DNA from: Mycobacterium shinjukuense
GTDB taxonomy: Bacteria; Actinomycetota; Actinomycetes; Mycobacteriales; Mycobacteriaceae
Direction of reading: 5' to 3'
DNA length: 64,000 nucleotides
Assembly (NCBI RefSeq): GCF_010730055.1
Contig: NZ_AP022575.1
Location: 1,302,001-1,366,000, forward strand
The notes under the pieces are model-generated. The model worked only from the letters and a program-made list of their open reading frames with translations, had not been told where the DNA came from and made no database searches. This document shows positions 16,888-25,986 of the stretch, one piece after another. Position 1 is the first letter of the stretch; every line of letters starts with the position of its first letter. A program made the translations under genes and the position numbers.

Positions 16888-18432
16888 TCAGAACGGCGGC
16901 GGCATGTTGCGTTCGCCGATATGGGCGTCGTTGAGGGCGCGTTCCCGGTTGATGCGGTGGGCGAGGTCGGCCGCTCGGGTCCGTCGTCTCCGGGGCATCA
17001 TCACGCCGCGACGGTCGTCACTGACCGCGGCTGTTGGCGTCTCCGGTAGTGCGGCGGTCGTCGTGTGCCAGGCGGGGAAGAAAAGGCGACTGCCAGGGCG
17101 GGTGGTGTACGTGCGGCCGTTGGGCGCAGTCCAGATGACCGTGCCGTCGGCAAATTGCCGGTCATGCCAACCCGTCCAAAAGGTTTTCATCAAATGATGA
17201 AGACGGCACAGGCATTTGAGGTTGGAAGGGTGGGTGAGGCCGAACGGATACGCCACCGTGTGGTCGAGGTCGCAAAATTCCGCGGGCTGGTCGCAACCGG
17301 GGAACCGGCAGGTCATGTCGCGGACGCGGACGAATTCAGCCAACGCCGTGGAAGGCCGATACCCGGGCTCCGCTAGCAGGTCGGCGGGATCGCGGACCGG
17401 ACGGATTTTGGCGCCGCCGCGGATCAGTTCCGCCAGCAACGGGGCGGGCACCACACCGCCGTTGGTGATCAGCGCTGCCGGCGGTTTGACCGACGATCCG
17501 GCGGGCGGTTCGGGTTCGGGGTCGGGGGCCAACGCCTCGGCGAGGGTCATGTCCGGCGTGATTGGTCGCGATGGGGGCTCCTCGCCCGACAGGTGTGGGT
17601 CAGGTTGAGCACCCAGTGCCGATGCCTCGGCGACGACGTGGATGACCACGCCGGTTGCCCGCTCGTCCTGGTCGGTACCGGACGGGCAGTCGGCATTGCC
17701 GCAGCCGCACGCGAGCCGTTCGGCGCCGGCGGCCAGCGCTCCCAGTGCATCGGCGCGGCGCTGCGCGATGGTGCGCGGGTCGTCGTCGCACACGCCGTGG
17801 GCCATCTGCATTAGCCGGCGGTCCAGCAGCGCAGCGTCGGTGGAATATAGCCGGCCCCACAACGCGGCGGTGCCGGCCTCGTCATCGGGGGCGCCGATGC
17901 ACACGTCGCGGCTGCGGGCCGTGGCACGGCTACGCCGCAGCGCGCCGGGGTCATAACGGTCGATCCACCCGTCGATGGCCCGCTCGAGCTTGGACGCCGA
18001 CAACGGTCCCCATTCGGCTGCGCGTTCGGCCAGGGCGGCATCGACCAGTCGCAACGCCTCTTGATCCCGAATCAGGTAGGTCCGCCAGGCGATGATCGAC
18101 ATGAGCCGCGAACTGAGCCGTCCGGACAGAAATAGCGCCGCCACCTTGGGCAGCCGATTCAGGGTGAGGCTGAGATGCATCTGCCCGGAGGCCCTGCCGT
18201 GGCTGATGCCGAGCGCGGCGGCCACCTCGGCGGCCGCGGAATCCCAGGAGTCGCAGGCCCAGTGTGCCGTCTCGTCATCACCTGTGCGTCGGCGGACGAG
18301 TTCGGCGATCGCCGATAGCCGTCGGGCGCTCGCCGCGGCCTCAGCGCGGGCGCAGTTCTCGATCGCGGCCACCAGCGCGGGGTCGTCGGCACTGCGCAGC
18401 TCCCCGGGGTCCGGCAGCAGCGTATCGCACAT
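16888..18432 (-). CDS. 13E12 repeat family protein (DUF222 plus HNH endonuclease domain)
   Basis: 514 residues. The N-terminal ~300 residues are a helical DUF222 domain. A Pro-rich linker leads to a C-terminal HNH nuclease-like domain with TCRFPGCDQPAEFCDLDH, then LKCLCRLHHLMKT and GW-H, holding two CxxC-like metal sites. This is the REP13E12 family, multi-copy in mycobacteria and a known target of prophage integration. ATG 18432 is chosen because TAGTCT lies seven bases upstream, the leaderless geometry; the open frame continues to 18792 but lies inside pafA. It is convergent with vapC and divergent from pafA. The active role is unknown. Confidence 0.88.
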   Translation of the reverse strand: MCDTLLPDPGELRSADDPALVAAIENCARAEAAASARRLSAIAELVRRRTGDDETAHWACDSWDSAAAEVAAALGISHGRASGQMHLSLTLNRLPKVAALFLSGRLSSRLMSIIAWRTYLIRDQEALRLVDAALAERAAEWGPLSASKLERAIDGWIDRYDPGALRRSRATARSRDVCIGAPDDEAGTAALWGRLYSTDAALLDRRLMQMAHGVCDDDPRTIAQRRADALGALAAGAERLACGCGNADCPSGTDQDERATGVVIHVVAEASALGAQPDPHLSGEEPPSRPITPDMTLAEALAPDPEPEPPAGSSVKPPAALITNGGVVPAPLLAELIRGGAKIRPVRDPADLLAEPGYRPSTALAEFVRVRDMTCRFPGCDQPAEFCDLDHTVAYPFGLTHPSNLKCLCRLHHLMKTFWTGWHDRQFADGTVIWTAPNGRTYTTRPGSRLFFPAWHTTTAALPETPTAAVSDDRRGVMMPRRRRTRAADLAHRINRERALNDAHIGERNMPPPF

Positions 18433-18545
18433 ACGTTCGAGACTACCCGGGGGCACCGACAACATGACCGTCCGCGGGTCCGCCCAGCGCGGGTCGGCGT
18501 CGCAGAATGGGCGCGGCATGCCCACCACCGCGGTGAGACAACCAG

Positions 18546-18551
18546 TACCCT
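18546..18551 (+). promoter_or_regulatory. Probable -10 of a leaderless pafA transcript
   Basis: TACCCT fits TANNNT and is followed by seven bases and the GTG start of pafA at 18559. No Shine-Dalgarno is present. Confidence 0.5.
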
Positions 18552-18558
18552 CGATAAG

Positions 18559-19917
18559 GTGCAGCGGCGAATCATGGGCATCGAGACCGAGTTCGGTGTC
18601 ACCTGCACGTTCCACGGTCACCGCCGGCTGTCCCCGGACGAGGTGGCCCGCTACCTGTTCCGCCGCGTGGTGTCCTGGGGCCGCAGCTCCAACGTCTTCC
18701 TGCGCAACGGCGCGCGCCTGTACCTCGATGTGGGCAGCCATCCGGAATACGCCACCGCCGAATGTGACAGCCTGGTGCAGCTGGTCACGCACGACCGGGC
18801 CGGCGAATGGGTGCTCGAAGAGCTGCTCATCGACGCCGAGCAGCGGCTTGCCGACGAGGGCATCGGTGGCGATATCTACCTGTTCAAGAACAACACCGAC
18901 TCGGCGGGCAACTCATACGGCTGCCATGAGAACTATCTGATCGTGCGGGCCGGTGAGTTCTCCCGGATCTCCGATGTGCTGCTGCCCTTCTTGGTCACCC
19001 GCCAGCTGATCTGCGGGGCCGGCAAGGTGCTGCAGACGCCCAAGGCCGCCACCTTCTGCTTGAGCCAGCGCGCCGAGCACATCTGGGAGGGCGTCTCCTC
19101 GGCGACCACCCGCAGCCGCCCGATCATCAACACCCGCGACGAGCCGCACGCCGACGCCGAGAAGTACCGGCGGCTGCACGTCATCGTCGGCGACTCCAAC
19201 ATGTCCGAGACCACCACCATGCTCAAGGTGGGTACCGCCGCGCTCGTGCTGGAGATGATCGAAAATGGAGTCGCCTTCCGTGATTTTTCCCTGGATAACC
19301 CCATCCGCGCCATCCGCGAGGTCAGCCACGACGTCACCGGCCGACGGCCGGTGCGGTTGGCCGGCGGGCGTCAGGCCAGCGCGTTGGACATCCAGCGGGA
19401 GTACTACTCCCGTGCCGTCGAGCATTTGCAGACCCGCGAACCCAACGCGCAGATCGAGCAGATCGTCGACCTATGGGGTCGCCAGCTGGACGCCGTCGAG
19501 AGCCAGGATTTCGCCAAGGTGGACACCGAAATCGACTGGGTGATCAAACGCAAGCTATTCCAGCGCTACCAGGACCGCTACAACATGGAGCTGTCCGACC
19601 CAAAGATCGCCCAGCTGGATCTGGCCTACCACGACATCAAGCGCGGTCGCGGCGTCTTCGACCTGCTGCAGCGCAAGGGCCTGGCGGCGCGGGTGACCAC
19701 CGACGAAGAGATCGCCGACGCCGTCGACAACCCGCCGCAGACCACCCGGGCCAGGTTGCGCGGCGAATTCATCAGCGCCGCCCAGGCGGCGGGACGCGAT
19801 TTCACCGTCGACTGGGTGCATCTCAAACTCAACGACCAGGCGCAGCGGACCGTGCTGTGCAAGGACCCGTTCCGGGCGGTCGACGAGCGAGTCAAGCGGC
19901 TGATCGCCAGCATGTAG
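18559..19917 (+). CDS. pafA: Pup ligase PafA
   Basis: 452 residues, exactly the length of M. tuberculosis PafA. It uses ATP to phosphorylate the C-terminal Glu of Pup and joins it to substrate lysines. The glutamine-synthetase-like core is shared with Dop: MGIETEFGV with the metal Glu, NGARLYLDVGSHPEYATAE, LFKNNTDSAGNSYGCHENY, and INTRDEPHADAEKYRRLH. The Dop-specific loop is absent, which separates it from dop at 10882. The C-terminal small domain (~380-452) binds the Pup helix. GTG 18559 is the conserved start. It is followed 18 bases later by pafB. Confidence 0.97.
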   Translation: MQRRIMGIETEFGVTCTFHGHRRLSPDEVARYLFRRVVSWGRSSNVFLRNGARLYLDVGSHPEYATAECDSLVQLVTHDRAGEWVLEELLIDAEQRLADEGIGGDIYLFKNNTDSAGNSYGCHENYLIVRAGEFSRISDVLLPFLVTRQLICGAGKVLQTPKAATFCLSQRAEHIWEGVSSATTRSRPIINTRDEPHADAEKYRRLHVIVGDSNMSETTTMLKVGTAALVLEMIENGVAFRDFSLDNPIRAIREVSHDVTGRRPVRLAGGRQASALDIQREYYSRAVEHLQTREPNAQIEQIVDLWGRQLDAVESQDFAKVDTEIDWVIKRKLFQRYQDRYNMELSDPKIAQLDLAYHDIKRGRGVFDLLQRKGLAARVTTDEEIADAVDNPPQTTRARLRGEFISAAQAAGRDFTVDWVHLKLNDQAQRTVLCKDPFRAVDERVKRLIASM

Positions 19918-19922
19918 GCGCC

Positions 19923-19928
19923 TATCCT
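19923..19928 (+). promoter_or_regulatory. Probable -10 of a leaderless pafBC transcript
   Basis: TATCCT lies in the 18-base gap between pafA and pafB, seven bases before the pafB ATG (19936). This suggests pafBC can be transcribed separately from pafA. Confidence 0.5.
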
Positions 19929-19935
19929 GACGCGA

Positions 19936-20934
19936 ATGGCCATATCGAAAGTCGAACGGCTGGTAAACCTGGTCATTGCGCTGCTATCCACCCGCGGCTA
20001 CCTCACCGCCGAGAAAATCAGGTCCGGCGTGGCCGGGTACGCGGACAGCCCCACCGCTGAGGCGTTCTCCCGGATGTTCGAGCGCGACAAGGCCGAGCTG
20101 CGTGACCTCGGCATCCCGCTCGAGGTCGGCAGGGTATCCACCCTGGACGCATGCGAGGGGTACCGCATCAACCGCGACGCCTACGCGTTGCCGCCGGTGG
20201 AGCTCACCCCGGACGAGGCGGCCGCGGTCGCGGTAGCCACCCAGCTGTGGGAGTCACCGGAACTGATCACCGCAACCCAGGGCGCCGTGCTCAAGCTGCG
20301 GGCCGCCGGGGTGGACGTCGATTCCTTGGATGCCGGGTCCCCGGTGGCCATCGCGTCGGCGGCCGGCGTGCCCGGTCTGCGCGGGTCTGAGGGCGTTCTG
20401 GGAGTCCTGTTGTCGGCCATCGATGCCGGCCAGGCGGTGCGGTTCCCGCATCGGTCGTCGCGCGCCGAGCCGTACACCAGTCGCACCGTCGAGCCGTGGG
20501 GGGTGCTCACCGAGAAGGGCCGCTGGTACCTCGTCGGCCACGACCGCGACCGCGGCGCCACCCGAACCTTCCGGCTGTCGCGGATCGGCGCCGACGTGAC
20601 GTCGATCGGCCCGGCCGGCGCGGTCATCGTGCCCGACGGCGTGGACCTGCGAAAGATCGTGGCCGAAACGGTCAGCGAGACGCCGACGGGTGCGCGGGCC
20701 ACGGTGTGGGTCGCCGACGGGCGAGCCACCGCGCTGCGGCGCGCCGGACGGTCCCTCGGGCCCCGGCGACTGGCCGGCCGCGATGGCGAGGTGATCGAGC
20801 TCGACATCGGGTCCAGCGACCGGTTGGCACGCGAGGTCGCCGGTTATGGAGCCGACGCGATCGCGCTGCAGCCGCAGTCGCTGCGCGAGGACGTGCTGGC
20901 CCGGTTGCGCGCCCAGGCCGGGGTACCGGCGTGA
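19936..20934 (+). CDS. pafB: WYL-domain transcriptional regulator PafB
   Basis: 332 residues, the family length. An N-terminal winged-helix (~1-60, VERLVNLVIALLSTRGYLTA) is followed by a WYL domain containing GRWYLVGHDRDRG (~195-207) and a WCX C-terminal extension. With PafC it forms the heterodimeric activator of the LexA/RecA-independent DNA damage response; despite the name it is not needed for pupylation. A leaderless -10 precedes the ATG. The stop overlaps the pafC GTG by four bases, keeping the two subunits stoichiometric. Confidence 0.95.
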   Translation: MAISKVERLVNLVIALLSTRGYLTAEKIRSGVAGYADSPTAEAFSRMFERDKAELRDLGIPLEVGRVSTLDACEGYRINRDAYALPPVELTPDEAAAVAVATQLWESPELITATQGAVLKLRAAGVDVDSLDAGSPVAIASAAGVPGLRGSEGVLGVLLSAIDAGQAVRFPHRSSRAEPYTSRTVEPWGVLTEKGRWYLVGHDRDRGATRTFRLSRIGADVTSIGPAGAVIVPDGVDLRKIVAETVSETPTGARATVWVADGRATALRRAGRSLGPRRLAGRDGEVIELDIGSSDRLAREVAGYGADAIALQPQSLREDVLARLRAQAGVPA

Positions 20935-21899
20935 GCGCGGTGTCCGCCCGCCTGGTGCGGCTGCTCAACATGGTGCCGTATTTCCAGGCCAACCCGCGGA
21001 TCACCCGCGCCGAGGCCGCCGCCGAACTTGGGGTGTCCGTCACCCAGCTCGAGGAGGACCTCAACCAGTTGTGGATGTGCGGGCTGCCCGGCTACGGCCC
21101 CGGTGATCTCATCGATTTCCAGTTCGCCGGCGACACCGTGGAGGTGACGTTTTCGGCGGGCATCGACCGCGCGCTCAAGCTCACCTCGCCCGAGGCCACC
21201 GGGCTGTTGGTGGCCCTGCGCGCCCTAGCGGACGTCCCGGGGGTGGTCGACCCGCAGGCGGCACGCAGCGCGATCGCCAAGATCGCGGCCGCGGCCGGCG
21301 CAGCCGGACAGCACGGCACGGTGGCCGCCGTTGCCGAGCCGACACGTGCCGAAAGCCCGGCCGCCGCGGCGGTGCGCGCCGCGGTGCGGAACAAGCGGGC
21401 GCTGACCATCGACTACTACGCCGCGTCGCATGACACGTTGAGCACCCGGACGGTGGATCCCGTCCGGGTGCTGGTGATCGGCGGACACAGCTATCTGGAG
21501 GCCTGGTCACGGGAGGCCGAGGGGGTGCGACTGTTCCGCTTCGACCGGATCGTCGACGCCACCGAACTGGGGGAGCCGGCCGCGCCGCCGAAACCGGTGT
21601 TGCAGGCGCCACCGGACACGTCGTTGTTCGACGGCGATCCCGCCCTGCCGTCGGCAACGCTACGGCTAGCGCCGTCGGCGTCGTGGATGTTCGACTATTA
21701 CCCGATTCGGGAATTGCGTGAACTGCCCGACGGTTCCCGCGAGGTGGCCATGACCTACGCCTCCGACGACTGGATGACTCGGCAGCTGCTTGGCTTCGGG
21801 TCGGCTGTGCGGGTGCTGGCACCGGAGTCGCTCGCGCAGCGGGTGCGTGCGGCCGCGACGGCGGCGCTGCACGCCTATCGGGCCGCCGGCCAGGAGTGA
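20931..21899 (+). CDS. pafC: WYL-domain transcriptional regulator PafC
   Basis: 322 residues. The same plan as PafB: a winged-helix start (SARLVRLLNMVPYFQANPRI), a WYL-type domain with GGHSYLEAWSREAEGVRLFR in which the WYL triad is replaced by SYLEAW, and a WCX extension. It is the partner of PafB in the DNA damage response. GTG 20931 overlaps the pafB stop; the frame is open far upstream within pafB but that is shadow sequence. Sixty-seven bases separate it from tatA. Confidence 0.94.
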   Translation: MSAVSARLVRLLNMVPYFQANPRITRAEAAAELGVSVTQLEEDLNQLWMCGLPGYGPGDLIDFQFAGDTVEVTFSAGIDRALKLTSPEATGLLVALRALADVPGVVDPQAARSAIAKIAAAAGAAGQHGTVAAVAEPTRAESPAAAAVRAAVRNKRALTIDYYAASHDTLSTRTVDPVRVLVIGGHSYLEAWSREAEGVRLFRFDRIVDATELGEPAAPPKPVLQAPPDTSLFDGDPALPSATLRLAPSASWMFDYYPIRELRELPDGSREVAMTYASDDWMTRQLLGFGSAVRVLAPESLAQRVRAAATAALHAYRAAGQE

Positions 21900-21966
21900 C
21901 GGCGCGGCCGGGCGGCCGGTCGCGTCCGCTGCGGTACCATCGGGTCAACGTCTGGAGGTAATCACA

Positions 21967-22230
21967 GTGGGCAGTCTTAGTCCGTGGCATTGGGCGATCC
22001 TCGCTGTCGTGGTGATCGTGTTGTTCGGTGCCAAGAAGCTCCCCGATGCGGCCCGCTCGTTGGGCAAGTCGTTACGAATCTTCAAGTCCGAGGTCCGTGA
22101 GCTGCAGAACGAGAACAAGGCCGATGCGTCCCTGGAAACCACCTCGGCACCCCCAACGCCGGTGCAGTCGCAGCGGGTCGACCCGCCGGCCGCCCCTGAG
22201 CCGGGCCCGACCGAGGCGCGGCCGGCCTAG
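21967..22230 (+). CDS. tatA: Twin-arginine translocase subunit TatA
   Basis: 87 residues. One N-terminal membrane span (WHWAILAVVVIVLFG), the FGAKKLPDAARSLGKSL hinge and amphipathic helix, and an acidic, Pro-rich tail are the TatA plan. TatA oligomers form the pore through which folded Tat substrates pass. GTG 21967 follows TGGAGG at the right distance. tatC follows after 18 bases; tatB is not at this locus, as usual for mycobacteria. BlaC (43885) in this window carries a twin-arginine signal and would be a client. Confidence 0.95.
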   Translation: MGSLSPWHWAILAVVVIVLFGAKKLPDAARSLGKSLRIFKSEVRELQNENKADASLETTSAPPTPVQSQRVDPPAAPEPGPTEARPA

Positions 22231-22248
22231 CCCGGCACCATCGTCGCG

Positions 22249-23199
22249 GTGGGTTTCCGGGCCTCGGCACGCGCCTTCGGTCTGCTCAGACGGCTCAACC
22301 CGCGGCTGAGGCGCAGCCGCGTCAACCCCGACGCCACCATGTCGCTCGTCGACCACCTGACCGAGCTGCGCGTCCGGCTGCTGATCTCGCTGGCGGCGAT
22401 CCTGATCACCACGATTTTCGGCTTCGTGTGGTATTCGCATCCGATCTTCGGGCTGGAAAGTCTCGGCGAATGGCTGCGCCACCCCTACTGTGCGCTGCCG
22501 CCGTCGGCGCGCGCCGATATCAGCGCCGACGGCCAGTGCCGGTTGCTGGCCACCGCGCCGTTCGACCAGTTCATGCTGCGGCTCAAGGTGGGCATGGCCG
22601 CCGGGATCGTGCTGGCCTGCCCGGTGTGGTTCTACCAGTTGTGGGCGTTCATCGCGCCCGGTCTGTACAAGAAGGAGCGCCGCTTCGCGGCGGCGTTCGT
22701 GATCCCCGCGGCGGTGCTGTTCGTTGCCGGCGCGGTGCTGGCCTACCTGGTGCTGTCCAAGGCGCTGGGCTTCCTGCTGACCGTCGGAAGCGACGTGCAG
22801 GTGACGGCGCTGTCCGGCGACCGGTACTTCGGGTTCCTGCTGAACCTGTTGGTGGTCTTCGGGGTGAGCTTCGAATTTCCGCTGCTGATCGTGATGCTCA
22901 ACATGGTGGGCGTGCTGCCCTATCAGCGGCTCAAGTCCTGGCGGCGCGGCCTGATCTTCGCGATGTTCGTGTTCGCGGCGGTGTTCACACCCGGCTCCGA
23001 CCCGTTCTCGATGACGGCGCTGGGCCTGGCGCTGACCGTGCTGCTGGAGTGCGCCATCCAGGTCGCCCGGGTGCACGACAAGCGGAAAGCCAAGCGCGAA
23101 GCCGCCGCGATCCCCGATGACCAAGCGTCGGTCATCGACCCGCCCTCGCCGATCCCGGCACCGTCGGTCGTCGGCGGATCCGATGACGACGTCACGTAG
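22249..23199 (+). CDS. tatC: Twin-arginine translocase subunit TatC
   Basis: 316 residues with six membrane spans. The conserved SLVDHLTELRVRLLISL near the first span binds twin-arginine signals, and the PVWFYQLWAFIAPGLYKKER loop is a family signature. A charged cytoplasmic tail (from ~275) ends DDDVT. The GTG at 22249 gives a length close to M. tuberculosis TatC. It sits in the tatA-tatC-helY order conserved in actinobacteria, with 24 bases to helY. Confidence 0.95.
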   Translation: MGFRASARAFGLLRRLNPRLRRSRVNPDATMSLVDHLTELRVRLLISLAAILITTIFGFVWYSHPIFGLESLGEWLRHPYCALPPSARADISADGQCRLLATAPFDQFMLRLKVGMAAGIVLACPVWFYQLWAFIAPGLYKKERRFAAAFVIPAAVLFVAGAVLAYLVLSKALGFLLTVGSDVQVTALSGDRYFGFLLNLLVVFGVSFEFPLLIVMLNMVGVLPYQRLKSWRRGLIFAMFVFAAVFTPGSDPFSMTALGLALTVLLECAIQVARVHDKRKAKREAAAIPDDQASVIDPPSPIPAPSVVGGSDDDVT

Positions 23200-23223
23200 C
23201 CGTCAGCGTCGCCGGGCGGCGGC

Positions 23224-25935
23224 GTGACCGACCTGCCCGAGCTGGCTCGGTTCACCGCCGAACTGCCCTTCGCGCTCGACGACTTTCAGCGGCGGGCGTG
23301 CGCCGCGCTGGAGCGCGGTCATGGGGTGCTGGTGTGCGCGCCCACCGGGGCCGGCAAGACGGTGGTCGGCGAGTTCGCCGTGCACCTGGCGTTGGCGTCC
23401 GGCGGCAAGTGCTTCTACACCACGCCGCTGAAGGCGCTGAGCAACCAGAAGCATACCGACCTGACGACCCGCTACGGGCGCGACCGGATCGGTCTGCTGA
23501 CCGGTGACCTGTCGGTCAACGCCAACGCGCCGGTGGTGGTCATGACCACCGAGGTGCTGCGCAACATGCTCTACGCCGATTCTCCTGCGCTGCAAGGACT
23601 TTCCTATGTGGTGATGGATGAGGTGCATTTCCTGGCCGACCGGATGCGCGGTCCGGTGTGGGAGGAGGTCATCCTGCATCTGCCCGACGAGGTGCGGGTG
23701 GTCAGCCTGTCGGCGACGGTGAGCAACGCCGAGGAGTTCGGCGGTTGGATCCAGACCGTGCGGGGCGACACGACGGTGGTGGTCGACGAACACCGGCCGG
23801 TGCCGCTGTGGCAACACATCTTGGTGGGCAAGCGCCTTTTCGACCTGTTCGACGAGTCGCACGTCAACCCGGAACTGCTGCGCCACATCGCGCACCGCCG
23901 CGAGGCCGACCGGATGGCGGATTGGCAGCCGCGCCGTCGCGGTTCCGGACGTCCCAGGTTCTACCGGCCACCAGGGCGGCCAGAGGTGATCGCGGCCTTG
24001 GATGCCCAAGGGCTGTTGCCGGCGATCACATTTGTCTTCTCCCGGGCCGGTTGTGATGCCGCGGTCAACCAGTGCCTGCGGTCGCCGCTGCGGCTGACCA
24101 GCGAGGAGGAGCGCGCGCAGATCGCGGAGGTGATCGACCACCGCTGCGGCGACCTCGCCGACTCCGACCTGGCGGTGCTGGGCTACTACGAGTGGAGAGA
24201 AGGGCTGTTGCGTGGCCTGGCCGCCCACCACGCCGGGATGCTGCCGGCATTCCGGCACACCGTCGAGGAGCTGTTCGCCGCCGGCCTGGTCAAGGCGGTG
24301 TTCGCCACCGAAACCCTGGCGCTGGGCATCAACATGCCGGCCCGCACGGTGGTGCTGGAGCGGCTGGTGAAGTTCAACGGTGAGCAGCACCTGCCGCTGA
24401 CGGCGGGGGAGTACACCCAGCTGACCGGACGCGCCGGCCGGCGCGGCATCGACGTCGAGGGTCACGCGGTGGTGATCTGGCACCCCGCCGACGGCAGCAG
24501 CGAGCCGTCCGAGGTGGCCGGCCTGGCCTCCACCCGCACCTTCCCGCTGCGCAGCTCGTTTGCCCCGTCGTACAACATGACGATCAACCTGGTGCACCGG
24601 ATGGGCCCGGAACAGGCGCACCGGCTGCTGGAGCAGTCGTTTGCCCAGTACCAGGCCGACCGATCCGTGGTCGGACTGGTCCGCGGAATCGAACGCGGCA
24701 CCAGGATGCTCGACGAGATCGCCGCCGAGTTGGGCGGGCCGGATGCGCCGATCCTCGACTACGCCCGGCTGCGCGCCAAGGTGTCCGACCTGGAACGCTC
24801 CCGGGCCCGCGCGTCTCGGCTGCATCGACGGCAGGCGGCCAGCGATGCGCTGGCCGCGCTGCGCCGCGGCGACATCATCACCATCACCCACGGCCGTCGC
24901 GGCGGGCTGGCGGTGGTATTGGAAGCCGCCCGCGACAGCGCCGATCCGCGGCCGCTGGTGCTGACCGAACACCGATGGGCGGGGCGGATCTCGTCGGCCG
25001 ACTATTCCGGCGCTCTGCCGCCGGTCGGGTCGATGGCGCTGCCCAAGCGGGTGGAACACCGTCAGCCGCGGGTCCGCCGCGATCTGGCCTCGGCGCTGCG
25101 CTCGGCCGCCGCGCGGCTGGCGATTCCCGCCGCCGGTCGCACCCGCGACGACACCGACGGCGCGTTTGCCGACCCGCAGCTGGCGGTGTTGCGGGCGCGG
25201 TTGCGGCGTCACCCCGTGCACAACGCCCCAGGACTGGAGGCCCAAATCCGCCAGGCGGAGCGGTATCTGCGCATCGAGCGGGACAACGCGCAGCTGCAGA
25301 AGAAGGTGGCCGCGGCCACCAACTCGCTGGCCGTGACGTTCGACCGGATCGTCGGGCTGCTCACCGAGCGGGAGTTCATCGCGGGCCCGGCCGGTGATCC
25401 GAGGGTCACCGACGACGGCCGGTTGCTGGCGCGGATTTACAGCGAGAGCGACCTGCTGGTGGCCGAATGCCTGCGCACCGGCGCGTGGGCGGGTTTGAAA
25501 CCGGCCGAGCTGGCCGCGGTGGTCTCGGCGGTGCTCTACGAGTCGCGCGGCGGGGACGGCCCGGGTGCCCCGGTCACCGCCGAGGCGCCCACGCCGCGAT
25601 TGCGGCAGGCGCTGCATCAGACCGCGCGGCTGTGCGCGGCGTTGCGCGCCGACGAGCGCACACACCGGATCGGGCCGAGTCGCGAGCCCGACGAGGGCTT
25701 TGTCGGCGTCATCTACCGCTGGGCACGGACCGGTGACCTGGCCGCCGCGCTGGCCGTTGCCGACGCCAATGGCGGTGGCTCACTGTCGGCGGGCGATTTC
25801 GTCCGCTGGTGCCGGCAGGTGCTCGACCTGTTGGACCAGGTCCGCAACGCCGCCCCGGACCCCGAGCTGCGGGCCACCGCCAAGCGCGCCATCAATGACG
25901 TTCGGCGCGGCGTCGTCGCAGTTGACGCCGGGTAG
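23224..25935 (+). CDS. helY: Ski2-like DEVH-box RNA/DNA helicase HelY
   Basis: 903 residues, close to the 906 of M. tuberculosis HelY. Motif I APTGAGKT (~39-46), motif Ia YTTPLKALSNQK, motif II MDEVHFL (~131), SATVSN and TGRAGRRGID are all present. These are followed by the Ski2/Mtr4-type C-terminal region with coiled-coil and ratchet helices. The likely role is ATP-driven RNA remodelling or degradation support. The GTG start at 23224 is in a GC-rich context with a weak Shine-Dalgarno (GGCGGCG). It is the last gene of the tat cluster before the DUF4333 gene. Confidence 0.94.
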   Translation: MTDLPELARFTAELPFALDDFQRRACAALERGHGVLVCAPTGAGKTVVGEFAVHLALASGGKCFYTTPLKALSNQKHTDLTTRYGRDRIGLLTGDLSVNANAPVVVMTTEVLRNMLYADSPALQGLSYVVMDEVHFLADRMRGPVWEEVILHLPDEVRVVSLSATVSNAEEFGGWIQTVRGDTTVVVDEHRPVPLWQHILVGKRLFDLFDESHVNPELLRHIAHRREADRMADWQPRRRGSGRPRFYRPPGRPEVIAALDAQGLLPAITFVFSRAGCDAAVNQCLRSPLRLTSEEERAQIAEVIDHRCGDLADSDLAVLGYYEWREGLLRGLAAHHAGMLPAFRHTVEELFAAGLVKAVFATETLALGINMPARTVVLERLVKFNGEQHLPLTAGEYTQLTGRAGRRGIDVEGHAVVIWHPADGSSEPSEVAGLASTRTFPLRSSFAPSYNMTINLVHRMGPEQAHRLLEQSFAQYQADRSVVGLVRGIERGTRMLDEIAAELGGPDAPILDYARLRAKVSDLERSRARASRLHRRQAASDALAALRRGDIITITHGRRGGLAVVLEAARDSADPRPLVLTEHRWAGRISSADYSGALPPVGSMALPKRVEHRQPRVRRDLASALRSAAARLAIPAAGRTRDDTDGAFADPQLAVLRARLRRHPVHNAPGLEAQIRQAERYLRIERDNAQLQKKVAAATNSLAVTFDRIVGLLTEREFIAGPAGDPRVTDDGRLLARIYSESDLLVAECLRTGAWAGLKPAELAAVVSAVLYESRGGDGPGAPVTAEAPTPRLRQALHQTARLCAALRADERTHRIGPSREPDEGFVGVIYRWARTGDLAAALAVADANGGGSLSAGDFVRWCRQVLDLLDQVRNAAPDPELRATAKRAINDVRRGVVAVDAG

Positions 25936-25986
25936 GCTGGGCCGCAGCTACGGTTACACAGGACAGCAACGGACTGAGGAGAAATC

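Noticed and set aside
23203..25665. 820-codon minus frame opposite helY
   Set aside because: Same shadow effect; no domain recognisable and helY is clearly real.
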